64,000 nucleotides of DNA from an uncultured Saprospiraceae bacterium (GCA_937959115.1 CALGAW010000035.1:62001-126000); one strand, 5' to 3'; positions 36,501 through 45,594 are shown, counted from the first letter of the stretch. Notes: generated by a model not told the origin, from the letters alone. Program-made: numbers and translations.

Positions 36501-39500
36501 ATTGTGGGATGTAAATTCAATTTGGGTTCGATTTCATGAAGCCGACATTCCGAACTCCCCAACGGCTGTTTGTTTCGACGCTATTCATCTTTCATCTGGT
36601 ACCGGTGATCTTGATGGAGATGGAATTCTTGATTCAAAAGAAGCCCTTACCTGTCGAAACATTAATTCTGCTGCAGATTTAGAATTTGATTTTCCTACAG
36701 ATACCTCCTTATGGAAACTGGCAAATGCAGATCCCGACTTCGCTGTGCCAGATGTGTATAGAATGGGAATTGGTCCTAATCAGGATGGACAATTGTTTCG
36801 AGAAAATTTAAATTTCAATGGAAATCAATGCAAAAAAATTGCTGTCCGATTTACCGCAACCGAAACTGGCACATCAGAATTATTTTTTAAAACAACTGGA
36901 GATACGGGATACAGTCAGACAAAAAGTGCTCCGTTTGTATACAACACTAAAAATCAATGGGTAGAAGCTATTTTTGATTTTACAAATGATATGAATTGGA
37001 CGGGTAATAATATTACTGGATTACGTTTTGATCCACCTTTTGGCACTACTTACCGTGCTGTAAAGGTTGATTACATTAGATGTGATCAGGTGGAGATGGT
37101 AACCGCTGAACATGTGGGCGGTCCTTGTCAAAGCACCACCGCTACCTTCCAAGCAAATGTTGGAACTCCAGATGGCACAGAACAATACCAATGGCAATAT
37201 TTTGATGGAAACACATGGGTAAATATCCCTGGCGGTCAAGGAGCTAGTCAGTCATCGTTCTCAATAAATGATACGTCACTTTACCGTGTGAGGGTGTCTA
37301 GACCTTCTGGTTGTGAACGATTCAGTAACACGATCCAAGCGCCTGCCTTTGAACCAATTACAGTAGACAGTGATCGATCCATTTGTTTTGGGACCAATGA
37401 TAAGATTCAGTTAGTCTGCCAACCAGAAGGAGGAACATGGTCTGGTCCTGGGATGGTCGGTAGTCCATTATTTATCAATTGTGGCGGCCCAGCTGTCATA
37501 ACAGGCACGACCAATTGGGTAGCTGATTCCTACTCCACAAATGGGAATTCACAAAACTACGGTGTCGTTCCAATAGCCAATACCACCTATGACGCAATCT
37601 ATCAAACAGAGCGATGGATGGGAGGCAATCTTAATTACCAAATCCCATTACCTGCAGGTGAATATGAAATACAATTGCATTTTTCTGAATTGTGGAATGG
37701 TGCACAGAATCCTGGGGTACGATCCTTTGATATAGAAATTGAAGGAACAACAATTGAAACGGGATATGACATCTTTTCTAGAGTAGGTAGTAATTCTGCT
37801 GATATAGTAAGGCAGAGACATATGGTATCTGATGGTTTACTAAACATTACAATCATAAAAGGAAATCAAAATCCCAAAATAAACGCTATCGCTGTGTTGC
37901 CGCGTACCTTTGATTCAAATGGTCAGCCACAAGGCGTTATTCCGATGGTTTATAATTATGAAAATCAATTAACTGGCTGTTCTGAATCTAAAACAACTAC
38001 AATCGATATTGGAACAAATTCTACTGCGATAGCAACAGGCTCGCAATCCATCTGTTTAGGTGCTTACGCTCAATTAGTTGGAAGTGCAGCTGAACCTGGA
38101 GCTACCACCTACCAGTGGTATGTCGCTGGCACCAACAATCAAGTGTCAAATATGCCGAATCCGTATCTGAATCCTATAACAACAACTAGTTATGAATTGG
38201 TCGTAAATGTAGGTGGTTGTCTCTCTTCCCGATCCGCTCCAGTTACAGTAACCGTAAATGCGCAACCGACCGTAACGACACAGCTAGGGGAGTCGTTTTG
38301 TGAGAATGACCCAGATCAAGAATTACTATTCGCTACACCCGCTGGAGGAAGATGGACTGGTGTCGGAATTGTCGGTGCATCTAACTACTTAAACGCAGGT
38401 GGACCTGTATCTACACAAGGCGGATTTAGCTGGTTGGAAGACAACTTTTCTGCTTCTGGATTGAGTTATACCTATCCTGCGAATACCCTAGTAAACAACA
38501 CCAGCTCGCCTGACATGTACCGAACAGAACGACATGGTAATGGAGGGGATATCAACTATCAAATTCCAGTGCCCAATGGTGATTATGAAGTAAATTTACA
38601 CTTCGCAGAATTGTGGCCAGGCGCTTTCAACCCTGGAGGGCGAACGTTTAATATTTCCCTTGAAGGGAATGTAGTAGATCCCTTGGTCGACATCTATGAT
38701 CAGGTGGGTGGAAATACAGCATTGATCAAGGAGTATTATGTAAATGTTCAAGATGGCATTTTAAATATTGATCTCGGCAAGATCGTTCAAAATCCAAAGA
38801 TCAGTGGCGTCGTGATTTTACCACGGAGTTTTAGCAGTCTCCAAGCAGGATCAGGCATTCATCCAATAAAATATACCTATGTAGACCCAGAAACTGGATG
38901 TAGTGCTTTCAAGGCCATTAATATGACCGTAGAAGCAGCCCCAGCGGTATCCGTAAGCTCAGATCAGACAATTTGCCAAGGGGGCACTGCAACATTTACT
39001 GGATCAACAACGGCACAAGGAACTTCAATTACCTATCAGTGGTACTTCGCGGGAACAAATACATTAGTAGCAAATGGGGCAACACTTTCAGTAAGTCCTA
39101 ATCAAACTACAAGCTACGAGTTGGCTGTAACAGTGGATGGCTGTAAGTCATTCCCCTCCATTCCAGTAACAGCTATTGTTACTCCTCCGCCACCGCGGCC
39201 AATTGTTCCAGCAGCTGCTACCTTATGTGAACGAGATCCTATCGTTGTATTAAATGCTACGCCTGTTGGTGGCGAGTGGACAGGTCCAGGCATTCTAGGG
39301 ACAACCCTACATATCAATGCAGGAGGACCAGCTGCAACGGTTGGTGGAAAAACCTGGGTAGCCGATCAGCACTTTATAAATGGTGGGGTATTTAGCTCTA
39401 GTGCTGCAATAAATCAAACAGCAAGTGAAGTGGTTTATCAAACCGAGCGATGGGCACCAAACCTCCAATATGAAATCCCTGTGACCAATGCAACGTATCA

Positions 39501-41262
39501 AATACAATTACATTTTGCTGAGCTGTATGCCCCCTTGCAAGCAGTTGGGGCACGTGTTTTTGATATAGAAATAGAAGGCAATCAGGTGGAGAATGATTTA
39601 GATATTTATTTTGAAGTTGGAGGAAACGAAGCATTAATAAAAACATATACCGTACAAGTTACGGATGGTAAAATAAATATTGACTTTCTTAAGAATGTTG
39701 AAAATCCAAAAATCTCAGCAATTTCTATCTTGCCAATTTCCTTTAGACCTGCAACAGCAGGTGCAGGCACACAGATCATTAATTATAACTATATTGACCC
39801 ACTCACAGGCTGTTCGAATGACAAGAACACAGTCTATACAATTACCCCTGCACCAGTAGCCACAACAAGTGGCACTACTTCAATTTGTACTGGTGAATCC
39901 GCAACATTAAGTGCTGCTGTCACAGGAACTGGTACTAAAATTTATAACTGGTATTTAACTGGCACAAGTACCTTGGTCGGACAAGGACAATCGATAACTG
40001 TTAGCCCAACTCAGACGACAACTTATAATATACTTGCTAGAGTGGATGGTTGTTTTTCCTATCGCTCCAACAATGTAACGGTAACCGTCAACCCATTACC
40101 AGCAACACCGACGGTTCCAGCTTCTAAAACAGTCTGTGAGCGAGACGTCGTTGCGCTTGTCGCTACACCTGCTGGTGGAAACTGGTCGGGCTCGGGCGTA
40201 ACAGGTACCACATTTCATGCTCAAGCAGCAGGATCTGGAGCACATGTGCTTACTTACAACTATACCGATGGGAATGGCTGTTCAAGCACTGCAACAACCA
40301 CATTTACTGTAACAGCTGCACCAGTGGCTGCGGCAGCAGGAGGTGGTGCAAGCATTTGTGCAGGTAGGTCAATCACCTTAACTGGTGGAACAACTACTGC
40401 TGGTGCAACCATTACCTATCAGTGGTATGTTGCAGGAACGAGTACAGTTATCTCGACACAACAAAATCTGACCGTTTCGCCTACAGTGGATACTGATTAT
40501 CGGATGATCGTTACCGTTGATGGATGTGCCTCTTTTCCATCACCCATTGTTTCTGTGAATGTTGATCCTTCGAATGCGATATGTATTACCCCTAAATTAA
40601 TCCTAGAAGGACCGTTTAACAGCAGTTTGGGTATTATGGGTGATGACCTCAAGGAAAACAATCAACTCCCGACAACAGAGCCTTATACAGCTTTAGGGTT
40701 TACAGTTGATAATACTGGGTTCACTGTTCCTGCTAGTGTATTTAGTGGAGCTGGAGCAAACAATGATGTTGTCGACTGGATACTTGTGCAATTAAGAGAC
40801 AAGACGGATCCGACACAACTCATTTATTCAGCTGCTGCATTTTTGGAGCAGGACGGTGAGGTGGTCACTTATGATGCAAATCAACGAACGAATATACTTG
40901 ATTTTCCAGTTGCGCATGACAGTTATTATCTAGCCGTCTTCCACCGTAATCACTTACCAGTAATGACAGCAACGCCTATTGTTTTTGATGGGGCGACTAC
41001 CGTACTAGATTTCTCAGATGGGCTGACTCCTACATATGGCATACAGGCTCAAAAGGCATTGACTGGTGGTATTATGGGACTTTTTGCAGGTGATGCTACT
41101 GGAAATCAGATCATTGATGCAAGTGACAGAAGTCTGATTTGGAATTTTAGAAATCAACAAGGGTATTTGATGACGGATATTACGCTGGACGGAATTGTGA
41201 ATGCTGCTGATCGGAGTATGGATTGGAATAATCGGAATAAGATTGGTACGGTGGAGAAGTAA
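33586..41262 (+). CDS. Giant secreted G8/CEMIP-like protein with malectin, Ig-like and dockerin-like modules
   Basis: 2558 residues. Signal peptide (1-20); G8 domain (about 25-150, WCAPSAWVGGVVPTVGDDV); beta-helix of the CEMIP/TMEM2 (KIAA1199) type, with GRYPFHWHK (about 285-293) and many N-N-x-A turns to about 600; a type-3-like Ca segment DLDGDGILDSKEA (about 1007-1019); three malectin-like domains (about 1300-1442, 1602-1748 and 1912-2052, each with YQTERW or MYRTERH and LHF.ELW/Y); interleaved Ig/PKD-like repeats with CE.D...L.A.P.GG.W.G.G; and a C-terminal module (about 2335-2558) with VDWILVQLRDK, HRNHLPVMTA and two Ca-loop-like repeats. Likely binds or cleaves extracellular glycans. 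It has no T9SS sorting domain. Confidence 0.88.
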   Translation: MKKISALYILITFLLNSVTAQITAKTGFYNWCAPSAWVGGVVPTVGDDVVIPINSRIQLNCNANVKSITVKGTLQAVNNIPLALEANWIMVMGANARFIWGKDGDRYLEKGTITLKGNQNSTPANTHMGDKFLGAMMGGRIDIHGQQKDAWTKLDATASAGTSNIILEQIVNWKKDDWIVIASTDFNPHEAETRQIDNISVSNNRSIIQLKTPLQYTHWGINQTFSGYTLDERAEVGLLSKNIMIQGDPNSENTKFGGHIMIMAGSSIYMDGAQLYRMGQEGIIGRYPFHWHKCRNVNGQYIKNTTVERSYNRAITVHGTDYALIQNNVAYDHIGHGFFLEDASEQFNTFDRNLGILSRIPAVGKEVEPHDAAQKNGGRRLSPATFWITNNQNTFTNNVAAGSEATGFWYAIPKYSFDPLFTTYLPDQEILEFTNNTAHSCEAIGVAFNGFFEPNGVMVNDTRSYNNPPNTTLENNTAYKCAGNGFWSLPNSATYKGWKFADNGSATFHVFDQGFEDCLFVGLSNNLGTLDDPEDVIAGYNKPDPIFILRKSHFNAFAFYDGPLTLKNCHFAEYPKPGFPAENFNILQILGAAVVSPSSSMTGITFSNVGHEQKLTFLPTLLDNTFGPNFDEGVNTTAIAALDNSFSNEIGTYTVKIIPPNTYYPYNELYFTGPNASPRPDWDAWYNPLSTKFGIVLTEGRVQSPEDTDMFVTRTKTNGQKQTVALDKSSKSNPQQWKFMTVMSDGSDYRLQTAEVPLKWVRMKLAHCAHMEYVDVEYVNVPNSLVIADIDLPAGEQGFIQQPSLAVLQGQQINSGYFLEDNTLHVRYVANQNRTTHASSFRTAESTFIDVNFMAPYYSNNDLVPIADFNGSSKDKRGTLTSSSLPVYPISSNGSCNTFNISGNGNANPNEYIDYMLDIGKQVWTGLPYLQVNFSGPTRAEVFIRDGSIFHNLGFANSGAPFNLSLSGLSTKLWDVNSIWVRFHEADIPNSPTAVCFDAIHLSSGTGDLDGDGILDSKEALTCRNINSAADLEFDFPTDTSLWKLANADPDFAVPDVYRMGIGPNQDGQLFRENLNFNGNQCKKIAVRFTATETGTSELFFKTTGDTGYSQTKSAPFVYNTKNQWVEAIFDFTNDMNWTGNNITGLRFDPPFGTTYRAVKVDYIRCDQVEMVTAEHVGGPCQSTTATFQANVGTPDGTEQYQWQYFDGNTWVNIPGGQGASQSSFSINDTSLYRVRVSRPSGCERFSNTIQAPAFEPITVDSDRSICFGTNDKIQLVCQPEGGTWSGPGMVGSPLFINCGGPAVITGTTNWVADSYSTNGNSQNYGVVPIANTTYDAIYQTERWMGGNLNYQIPLPAGEYEIQLHFSELWNGAQNPGVRSFDIEIEGTTIETGYDIFSRVGSNSADIVRQRHMVSDGLLNITIIKGNQNPKINAIAVLPRTFDSNGQPQGVIPMVYNYENQLTGCSESKTTTIDIGTNSTAIATGSQSICLGAYAQLVGSAAEPGATTYQWYVAGTNNQVSNMPNPYLNPITTTSYELVVNVGGCLSSRSAPVTVTVNAQPTVTTQLGESFCENDPDQELLFATPAGGRWTGVGIVGASNYLNAGGPVSTQGGFSWLEDNFSASGLSYTYPANTLVNNTSSPDMYRTERHGNGGDINYQIPVPNGDYEVNLHFAELWPGAFNPGGRTFNISLEGNVVDPLVDIYDQVGGNTALIKEYYVNVQDGILNIDLGKIVQNPKISGVVILPRSFSSLQAGSGIHPIKYTYVDPETGCSAFKAINMTVEAAPAVSVSSDQTICQGGTATFTGSTTAQGTSITYQWYFAGTNTLVANGATLSVSPNQTTSYELAVTVDGCKSFPSIPVTAIVTPPPPRPIVPAAATLCERDPIVVLNATPVGGEWTGPGILGTTLHINAGGPAATVGGKTWVADQHFINGGVFSSSAAINQTASEVVYQTERWAPNLQYEIPVTNATYQIQLHFAELYAPLQAVGARVFDIEIEGNQVENDLDIYFEVGGNEALIKTYTVQVTDGKINIDFLKNVENPKISAISILPISFRPATAGAGTQIINYNYIDPLTGCSNDKNTVYTITPAPVATTSGTTSICTGESATLSAAVTGTGTKIYNWYLTGTSTLVGQGQSITVSPTQTTTYNILARVDGCFSYRSNNVTVTVNPLPATPTVPASKTVCERDVVALVATPAGGNWSGSGVTGTTFHAQAAGSGAHVLTYNYTDGNGCSSTATTTFTVTAAPVAAAAGGGASICAGRSITLTGGTTTAGATITYQWYVAGTSTVISTQQNLTVSPTVDTDYRMIVTVDGCASFPSPIVSVNVDPSNAICITPKLILEGPFNSSLGIMGDDLKENNQLPTTEPYTALGFTVDNTGFTVPASVFSGAGANNDVVDWILVQLRDKTDPTQLIYSAAAFLEQDGEVVTYDANQRTNILDFPVAHDSYYLAVFHRNHLPVMTATPIVFDGATTVLDFSDGLTPTYGIQAQKALTGGIMGLFAGDATGNQIIDASDRSLIWNFRNQQGYLMTDITLDGIVNAADRSMDWNNRNKIGTVEK

Positions 41263-41367
41263 TGATTACTATTGCGTCCAATCTGAACCTTCTATTTTTT
41301 TGATAAAATGAAAATCAACGCTTAAAATTATACGGTATAATTAGCATAAAATTTTCAATTTAATCTA

Positions 41368-41405
41368 CCAGTTGGCCTTAATTTCTGCAGACTAACTGGT
41401 TTTTA
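41368..41405 (+). terminator. Rho-independent terminator after the giant gene
   Basis: Arms ACCAGTT and AACTGGT (7 bp) around a 20-base loop, followed by five T residues, about 105 bp after the stop codon. Confidence 0.6.
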
Positions 41406-41501
41406 TGTTTTTGAAGAGAAGAATCAATGCACCAAGGTTTCACAGCGTACAAACATTCGGCAATGTTAGGATATTTATAGAATAGTCTGTTTATTCGCAT
41501 C

Positions 41502-42341
41502 ATGTTGAGAATTGCCATTATATTCATTTTTACACTTAATGTGTTGTCTGGTTGTAAAGAAAACCAGCAGCCAAACAGCACTGAGCCAACTGTAAATCAG
41601 GAATTGGGCAATGGATTCTTACAGTTGACAGACAAGCAGAAAACAGTTCGAATGATTGAGGGGTTACAAGCTAATCAATCGTTGCCAGAAATTCCGTTTG
41701 CTGATCGGTTCAGCCATCATATCCCTGCAGTAGATTCAACTGTAGACGGGTTTCTTAGGCATCTGATGTCTTTGAAACTGGATTCAGTCGCGCCAGTGCG
41801 GTTTATCGAAGAGCACGAATATGTGATTGCGCATTGCAGGGAATGGGCAGACACCGCACAATTTATCAGTTTTCTGGTTTTTCGATTTGAGGAAGGGCGC
41901 CTTGCTGAATACTGGGAGAACCGACAGCTAGAAATCACAAAAACTAAATCCGGTCGAAGTATGATCAATGGGCCAACTGTACCGAAGCATCTAGAACGGA
42001 CAGAATATAGTAAAGCGCTGCTCAGACGTCACTTTCTAGACATTAACTACATTGGTAAAATGGAACGTTTGCCTGCTTTGATCAATCAAAACAACTTTCA
42101 TCAACATAATCCGAATGAGCCTGACGGACTAGGGCATTTGTCGAAACTCATTACCGGTAAAAAGCGTCGAGCGGCGGCTTTGTGTAAACTGCGTTTGCTG
42201 CTAGGGCAGGGCGACATGGTATTTACAATATGGGATTATCCTAAAAACGATGAATTGATTACGGTACATGAGCTTTGGCGGGTGGAAGATGAGCTCATTG
42301 TAGAACATTGGGATGTGATCTCCAGTCGCACTAAACAATGA
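41502..42341 (+). CDS. Lipoprotein with NTF2/SnoaL-like domains
   Basis: A 279-residue lipoprotein with lipobox LSGC (Cys18). The mature part appears to hold two SnoaL/NTF2-like cone-fold domains: residues about 75-145 (VDGFLRHLMS..HEYVIAHCREW, FLVFRFEEGRLAEYWENRQ) and about 170-275 (LRRHFLDINYIGK..FHQHNPNEPDG, MVFTIWDYPKNDELITVHELWRVEDELIVEHWDVI). Such domains are often enzymes or binding proteins for small ligands, but the substrate is unknown. It is convergent with the histidine kinase gene, 11 bp between stops. Confidence 0.78.
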   Translation: MLRIAIIFIFTLNVLSGCKENQQPNSTEPTVNQELGNGFLQLTDKQKTVRMIEGLQANQSLPEIPFADRFSHHIPAVDSTVDGFLRHLMSLKLDSVAPVRFIEEHEYVIAHCREWADTAQFISFLVFRFEEGRLAEYWENRQLEITKTKSGRSMINGPTVPKHLERTEYSKALLRRHFLDINYIGKMERLPALINQNNFHQHNPNEPDGLGHLSKLITGKKRRAAALCKLRLLLGQGDMVFTIWDYPKNDELITVHELWRVEDELIVEHWDVISSRTKQ

Positions 42342-42352
42342 TGCAATTTGTT

Positions 42353-43534
42353 CTAGCGGTTTGGTAGTGAAATTGTGAATGTAGAACCTAATCCAACAAC
42401 AGAATCAACCTTTATCTTGCCCTTGTGTTTATCGATTATTCTCTTCACTAAGGATAAGCCAAGACCACTGCCATCGTATTCTTTAGCTGAATGAAATCGA
42501 ACGAATGGATTAAACAGTTTTTTTAGATTCCGCGGTTCTATTCCAATACCATTGTCGTTAATTCTAATATTGGTGTTTTCTTGTTTATTCTCTTGTGATA
42601 TAGTGATAAGTGGATGTTGATCTGAGGTTTTAGGTTGATACTTTAAGGCATTCGATATCAAATTCTGGAAGACAAGAGAAATCGTTTTTTTATTTGCATA
42701 CACTTCCGTAAGTCCTCTGCAGTCAATGATGGCATTTTGTTCTTCTAATTCAAATTTAAAATGAATCAATATTTCATCAATAACGTGTTGTAGATTGACG
42801 ACTTCAAACTCGTATTCTTCAAGGCTGGAACGGGAGTATGTTAGGATGTCATCAATTAAATTGCTCATTGATTCTCCTCCTTTAATGATAAAGCTGAACA
42901 ATTCTTTATCACGCTCATTTGTAATACTGTTTTGAAGTATGCTAGCAAAACCATTGATGCTTCTAAGCGGTGCTTTTAAATCATGACTCATCATATTGCT
43001 GTAAAGAATCATTTCTTCATTCCGTGTTTTTAAATCTAAAATTAGATTGTTTTTTTCCTGGGTAAGCTTGCCTAGTTTTTCATGAAAATGAAGGAAGGTA
43101 ATGACAGAAGGAATCAAGCCAAAATAAAAGAAATAATTACTTAGAAGTGGCATTCCTGCAAGGTGGTTTGTGACTAAAAATAAGACACAGGAGATACCGG
43201 TAACAAAAATCTTTGCGTTAAACGTTTTTAAAATAAAGATGCAGACTAATGGAGTAAGCAACAAAATGAAGTAGGACATGATGTAGTTGTCCAAAATGGA
43301 AGTATGAAAAAGGCCAATGGTGTAGTAAGAAATTAAGCTAATGACGATTGCCCAATTCGTCTTTCCTTTGTTAGAGAAAACAAGAGAAAGTAAGAGCCCA
43401 GATAACAAGATCGAACTCGAATAAAATAGTAACCATTTTGATAGGAACAGGCAAACGAGCAAGTCCAGTCCAGTCAAAAAGATAAAGACTAGAATCATTA
43501 CATGGAATATACTTCCGTTATCCGCATTTTTCAT
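42353..43534 (-). CDS. Membrane sensor histidine kinase
   Basis: A 393-residue kinase with five or six N-terminal membrane helices within residues 8-150, then a short coiled coil, a HisKA domain with His184 in NMMSHDLKAPLRSINGFASIL, and an ATPase domain (FQNLISNALKYQ as N-box, INDNGIGIEPRNLKKLFNPF as G1/F boxes, GSGLGLSLVKRI as G2). The kinase core is close to that of phytochrome-like and chemosensory kinases of Bacteroidota. No response regulator is beside it, so it is an orphan. The membrane part has no recognised ligand domain. Confidence 0.9.
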   Translation of the reverse strand: MKNADNGSIFHVMILVFIFLTGLDLLVCLFLSKWLLFYSSSILLSGLLLSLVFSNKGKTNWAIVISLISYYTIGLFHTSILDNYIMSYFILLLTPLVCIFILKTFNAKIFVTGISCVLFLVTNHLAGMPLLSNYFFYFGLIPSVITFLHFHEKLGKLTQEKNNLILDLKTRNEEMILYSNMMSHDLKAPLRSINGFASILQNSITNERDKELFSFIIKGGESMSNLIDDILTYSRSSLEEYEFEVVNLQHVIDEILIHFKFELEEQNAIIDCRGLTEVYANKKTISLVFQNLISNALKYQPKTSDQHPLITISQENKQENTNIRINDNGIGIEPRNLKKLFNPFVRFHSAKEYDGSGLGLSLVKRIIDKHKGKIKVDSVVGLGSTFTISLPNR

Positions 43535-43742
43535 GTTAATTTGTCGTTTTTTACAACAGCCTAAAGAAGTAAAAATTGATTGAATTAAGGTTTACGGATT
43601 TTTTTTGATTTTGTTGAAGTACAAGCGTTATAAAAAAGCGATATATTCGTTTTGTTGACAAGCGATTAGCGAGTTACTTGCTGAAGACTTTATTTTTTAG
43701 AAATTGCTTTCGGTCCTTACCCTTTGCTATTGTTACCGCTAG

Positions 43743-44171
43743 CTATTCTAGGGTTTGTTTGATCTGGTGATATTGTAAGGCGAGACCAATACATGCTTTT
43801 AATTCTGTTGCTGGCACTTCGTCTTCCATCCCGAAAAGTATTGCTCTGTTTTTTTCGAATTTGAAAATGGTTGAATACCGTTTTCTGAAGTTAGGGACCA
43901 GTTTACTTGTGCATTTAAAATAAATGGCGTACTGGTCGGGTCTTTTCTTTTTCCAGTCCATCCGAATCGTACTTCCTTTGGGAGCAATGTAGCTGGGTTC
44001 GCCCCACTTTAAAGTCTCTTCAATTTTGTTGATTTCAAGTTCCTGCGCACGTTCTAAAATAAGACTTCTAAGGTAAAGCAGTTTTGCACGAATCTCTTCT
44101 GGATAAGACTCGAATTTTCCAGCAATGTCAGGATGTTGAGCAATAGATACTTTATTCATTTTATTGTTCAT
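43743..44171 (-). CDS. DUF1801 (YdhG-like) domain protein
   Basis: A 142-residue protein of the DUF1801/YdhG-like family. The recognisable core is EEIRAKLLYLRSLILERAQEL, followed by EETLKWGEPSYIAPKGSTIRMDWK, the usual W-G-x-P-x-Y signature. The fold is alpha/beta and cytoplasmic; its function is not known. Two in-frame ATGs (44171 and 44159) begin the gene. It lies just downstream of the MITE-like element (5 bp from it), which may have displaced its promoter. Confidence 0.85.
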   Translation of the reverse strand: MNNKMNKVSIAQHPDIAGKFESYPEEIRAKLLYLRSLILERAQELEINKIEETLKWGEPSYIAPKGSTIRMDWKKKRPDQYAIYFKCTSKLVPNFRKRYSTIFKFEKNRAILFGMEDEVPATELKACIGLALQYHQIKQTLE

Positions 44172-44488
44172 TTAGTTAAACCCGCATTATGCAATAGAAA
44201 CATCGTTCTGAGCTGAAACCCCTTCAAAACTGGGTACGTCCAGCAATTTTGATTCTCACCGTAACGATGGCTACGCCTGCGAGTCAAAATCACTGTGGAG
44301 CACCCATTTTTATTGGGTTTTAAACTCATAACAATATTCCTATTGCATAATGCGAGTTAAAAAGACGGAATACAGGAGGAACTTTGTTTAGGGGTTTAAT
44401 ATAGTTGATTTTCTTGCTTTTTAATTGGAATTAAATATTTTTCCTTAAAAAATGAATCATGTCGTTCAATTATTAACTAAAAAAAGCG
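44172..44488. other. Intergenic region between the DUF1801 gene and map
   Basis: 317 bp, more than half of it the MITE-like element at 44176-44360. The remaining 128 bp next to map shows no gene and no clear signal. Confidence 0.6.
44176..44360. mobile_element. MITE-like element with inverted terminal repeats
   Basis: A 185-bp non-coding unit. The left end is TTAA then ACCCGCATTATGCAATAG; the right end read on the other strand is TTAA then CTCGCATTATGCAATAGG. The shared 15-mer is CGCATTATGCAATAG. Inside it is a second dyad (about 44251-44293, TTTTGATTCTC and GAGTCAAAA). Both ends border TTAA, which may be a target-site duplication or part of the repeat. No transposase is encoded. Related ends occur at 66, 18765, 27705 and 45409. 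Confidence 0.75.
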
Positions 44489-45250
44489 TTAAACTCCATT
44501 CTCCTTAGTGAAAATAATTGGAGGTTTTCCCTCCCGCACTAGTAGCGTGTGCTCATGCTGAACCACAAAACCTCCATCCTCTGGCAACATCGTCCACCCA
44601 TCTGCAGCTTCATGTACGTAAGTCGCACCGGTAGAAATGAAGGTCTCTAGTGCAACCACCATGTTTTTCTTAAACTGCCCGCGAACTTGAGGATTGTTGA
44701 AATTACAAACTTGATGTGGTTCCTCGTGCAATTTTCGTCCAACACCGTGACCAGATAGGTTTCGGATCACTTCATACCCGCGCTTTTGAGCTTCATTATG
44801 AATAAAACCACCAACTTCATTGATCTGTACGTTGTGCGCCACTCTAGCAATCGCAGCATGAAGAATTTCCTTTGATGCATCAATCAACGGTTGTAGGTTT
44901 TGAGTATCTCGCCCTACAATAAACGAACCTCCATTGTCACTGTAATAACCATTCAATTCAGCGGACACATCAATGTTAATCAAATCACCTTCTTTGATTA
45001 TGGTAGTATCTTTTGGGATCCCATGACAAGCCTCTTGATTTACACAGATACAAGTAAAACCAGGGAAATTGTAATCCTTCATCGGGGCAGAAGTTGCCCC
45101 AAATTGGTGGAGCAGTTTTCCGCCAAATGCGTCAATCTCCTTTGTCGACATCCCTACCGCGGTGAACGCACGCATTTCTTTAAGGATATGAGCCACAATC
45201 TGGCTAATCTCTTGCATTTCTTTGAATTCTGCACGTGAGTTGATTGACAT
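44489..45250 (-). CDS. map: Type I methionine aminopeptidase
   Basis: A 253-residue pita-bread metalloprotease that removes the initiator Met. The five metal ligands are present: Asp in INIDVSAELNGYYSD (two), His in NLSGHGVGRKLHE, Glu in ALETFIS and Glu in VQHEHTLL; the substrate-binding His is in EACHGIP. There is no N-terminal zinc-finger extension. This copy stands outside a ribosomal-protein operon, where many bacteria keep map, so it may be a second, paralogous enzyme in this genome. Confidence 0.93.
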   Translation of the reverse strand: MSINSRAEFKEMQEISQIVAHILKEMRAFTAVGMSTKEIDAFGGKLLHQFGATSAPMKDYNFPGFTCICVNQEACHGIPKDTTIIKEGDLINIDVSAELNGYYSDNGGSFIVGRDTQNLQPLIDASKEILHAAIARVAHNVQINEVGGFIHNEAQKRGYEVIRNLSGHGVGRKLHEEPHQVCNFNNPQVRGQFKKNMVVALETFISTGATYVHEAADGWTMLPEDGGFVVQHEHTLLVREGKPPIIFTKENGV

Positions 45251-45594
45251 TGTCTAATAAGTGTTATTTTCTAATGGATGTAATTTACCAATATAATTTG
45301 TCTTATTAATTTTTCAAAACCACGAGATTCTATTTTAACGGACCGTAAGAGCTGCAGGGGCTAGCAAAAAGCAATCATTTTAACTACCTTCAAGGTGTTA
45401 TCAGCAAACATAATGCGGGTTTTGAGGAGAATGGTGTTCATTCACCTTATCATATATCTATGATCTATAATTATCAACGAGTTTAACAATGTAAGAAACG
45501 ATTAATTAAAGTTGATTGATCATTGTATAGCTAGCAAAAAATAGCTTAAATTAACGGTAGACAGAAACGCTTTCATTTCAATTAACAGACTACT
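45251..45594. other. Intergenic region before the cytochrome c/PHM-like gene
   Basis: 344 bp between divergent genes. It holds a dispersed-repeat end at 45409-45426 and two copies of GCTAGCAAAAA (about 45360 and 45530), about 170 bp apart, but no supported gene. No convincing -7 box is found. Confidence 0.55.
45409..45426 (-). repeat. Dispersed repeat end (CCCGCATTATG), copy
   Basis: On the minus strand it reads CAAAACCCGCATTATG, sharing ACCCGCATTATG with the element end at 44176, then diverges. Confidence 0.45.

Noticed and set aside
33586-41262. T9SS sorting domain at the end of the giant protein
   Set aside because: The C-terminus is a dockerin-like repeat (DITLDGIVNAADR); the type A pattern (YPNP, then GVYLV) is absent.
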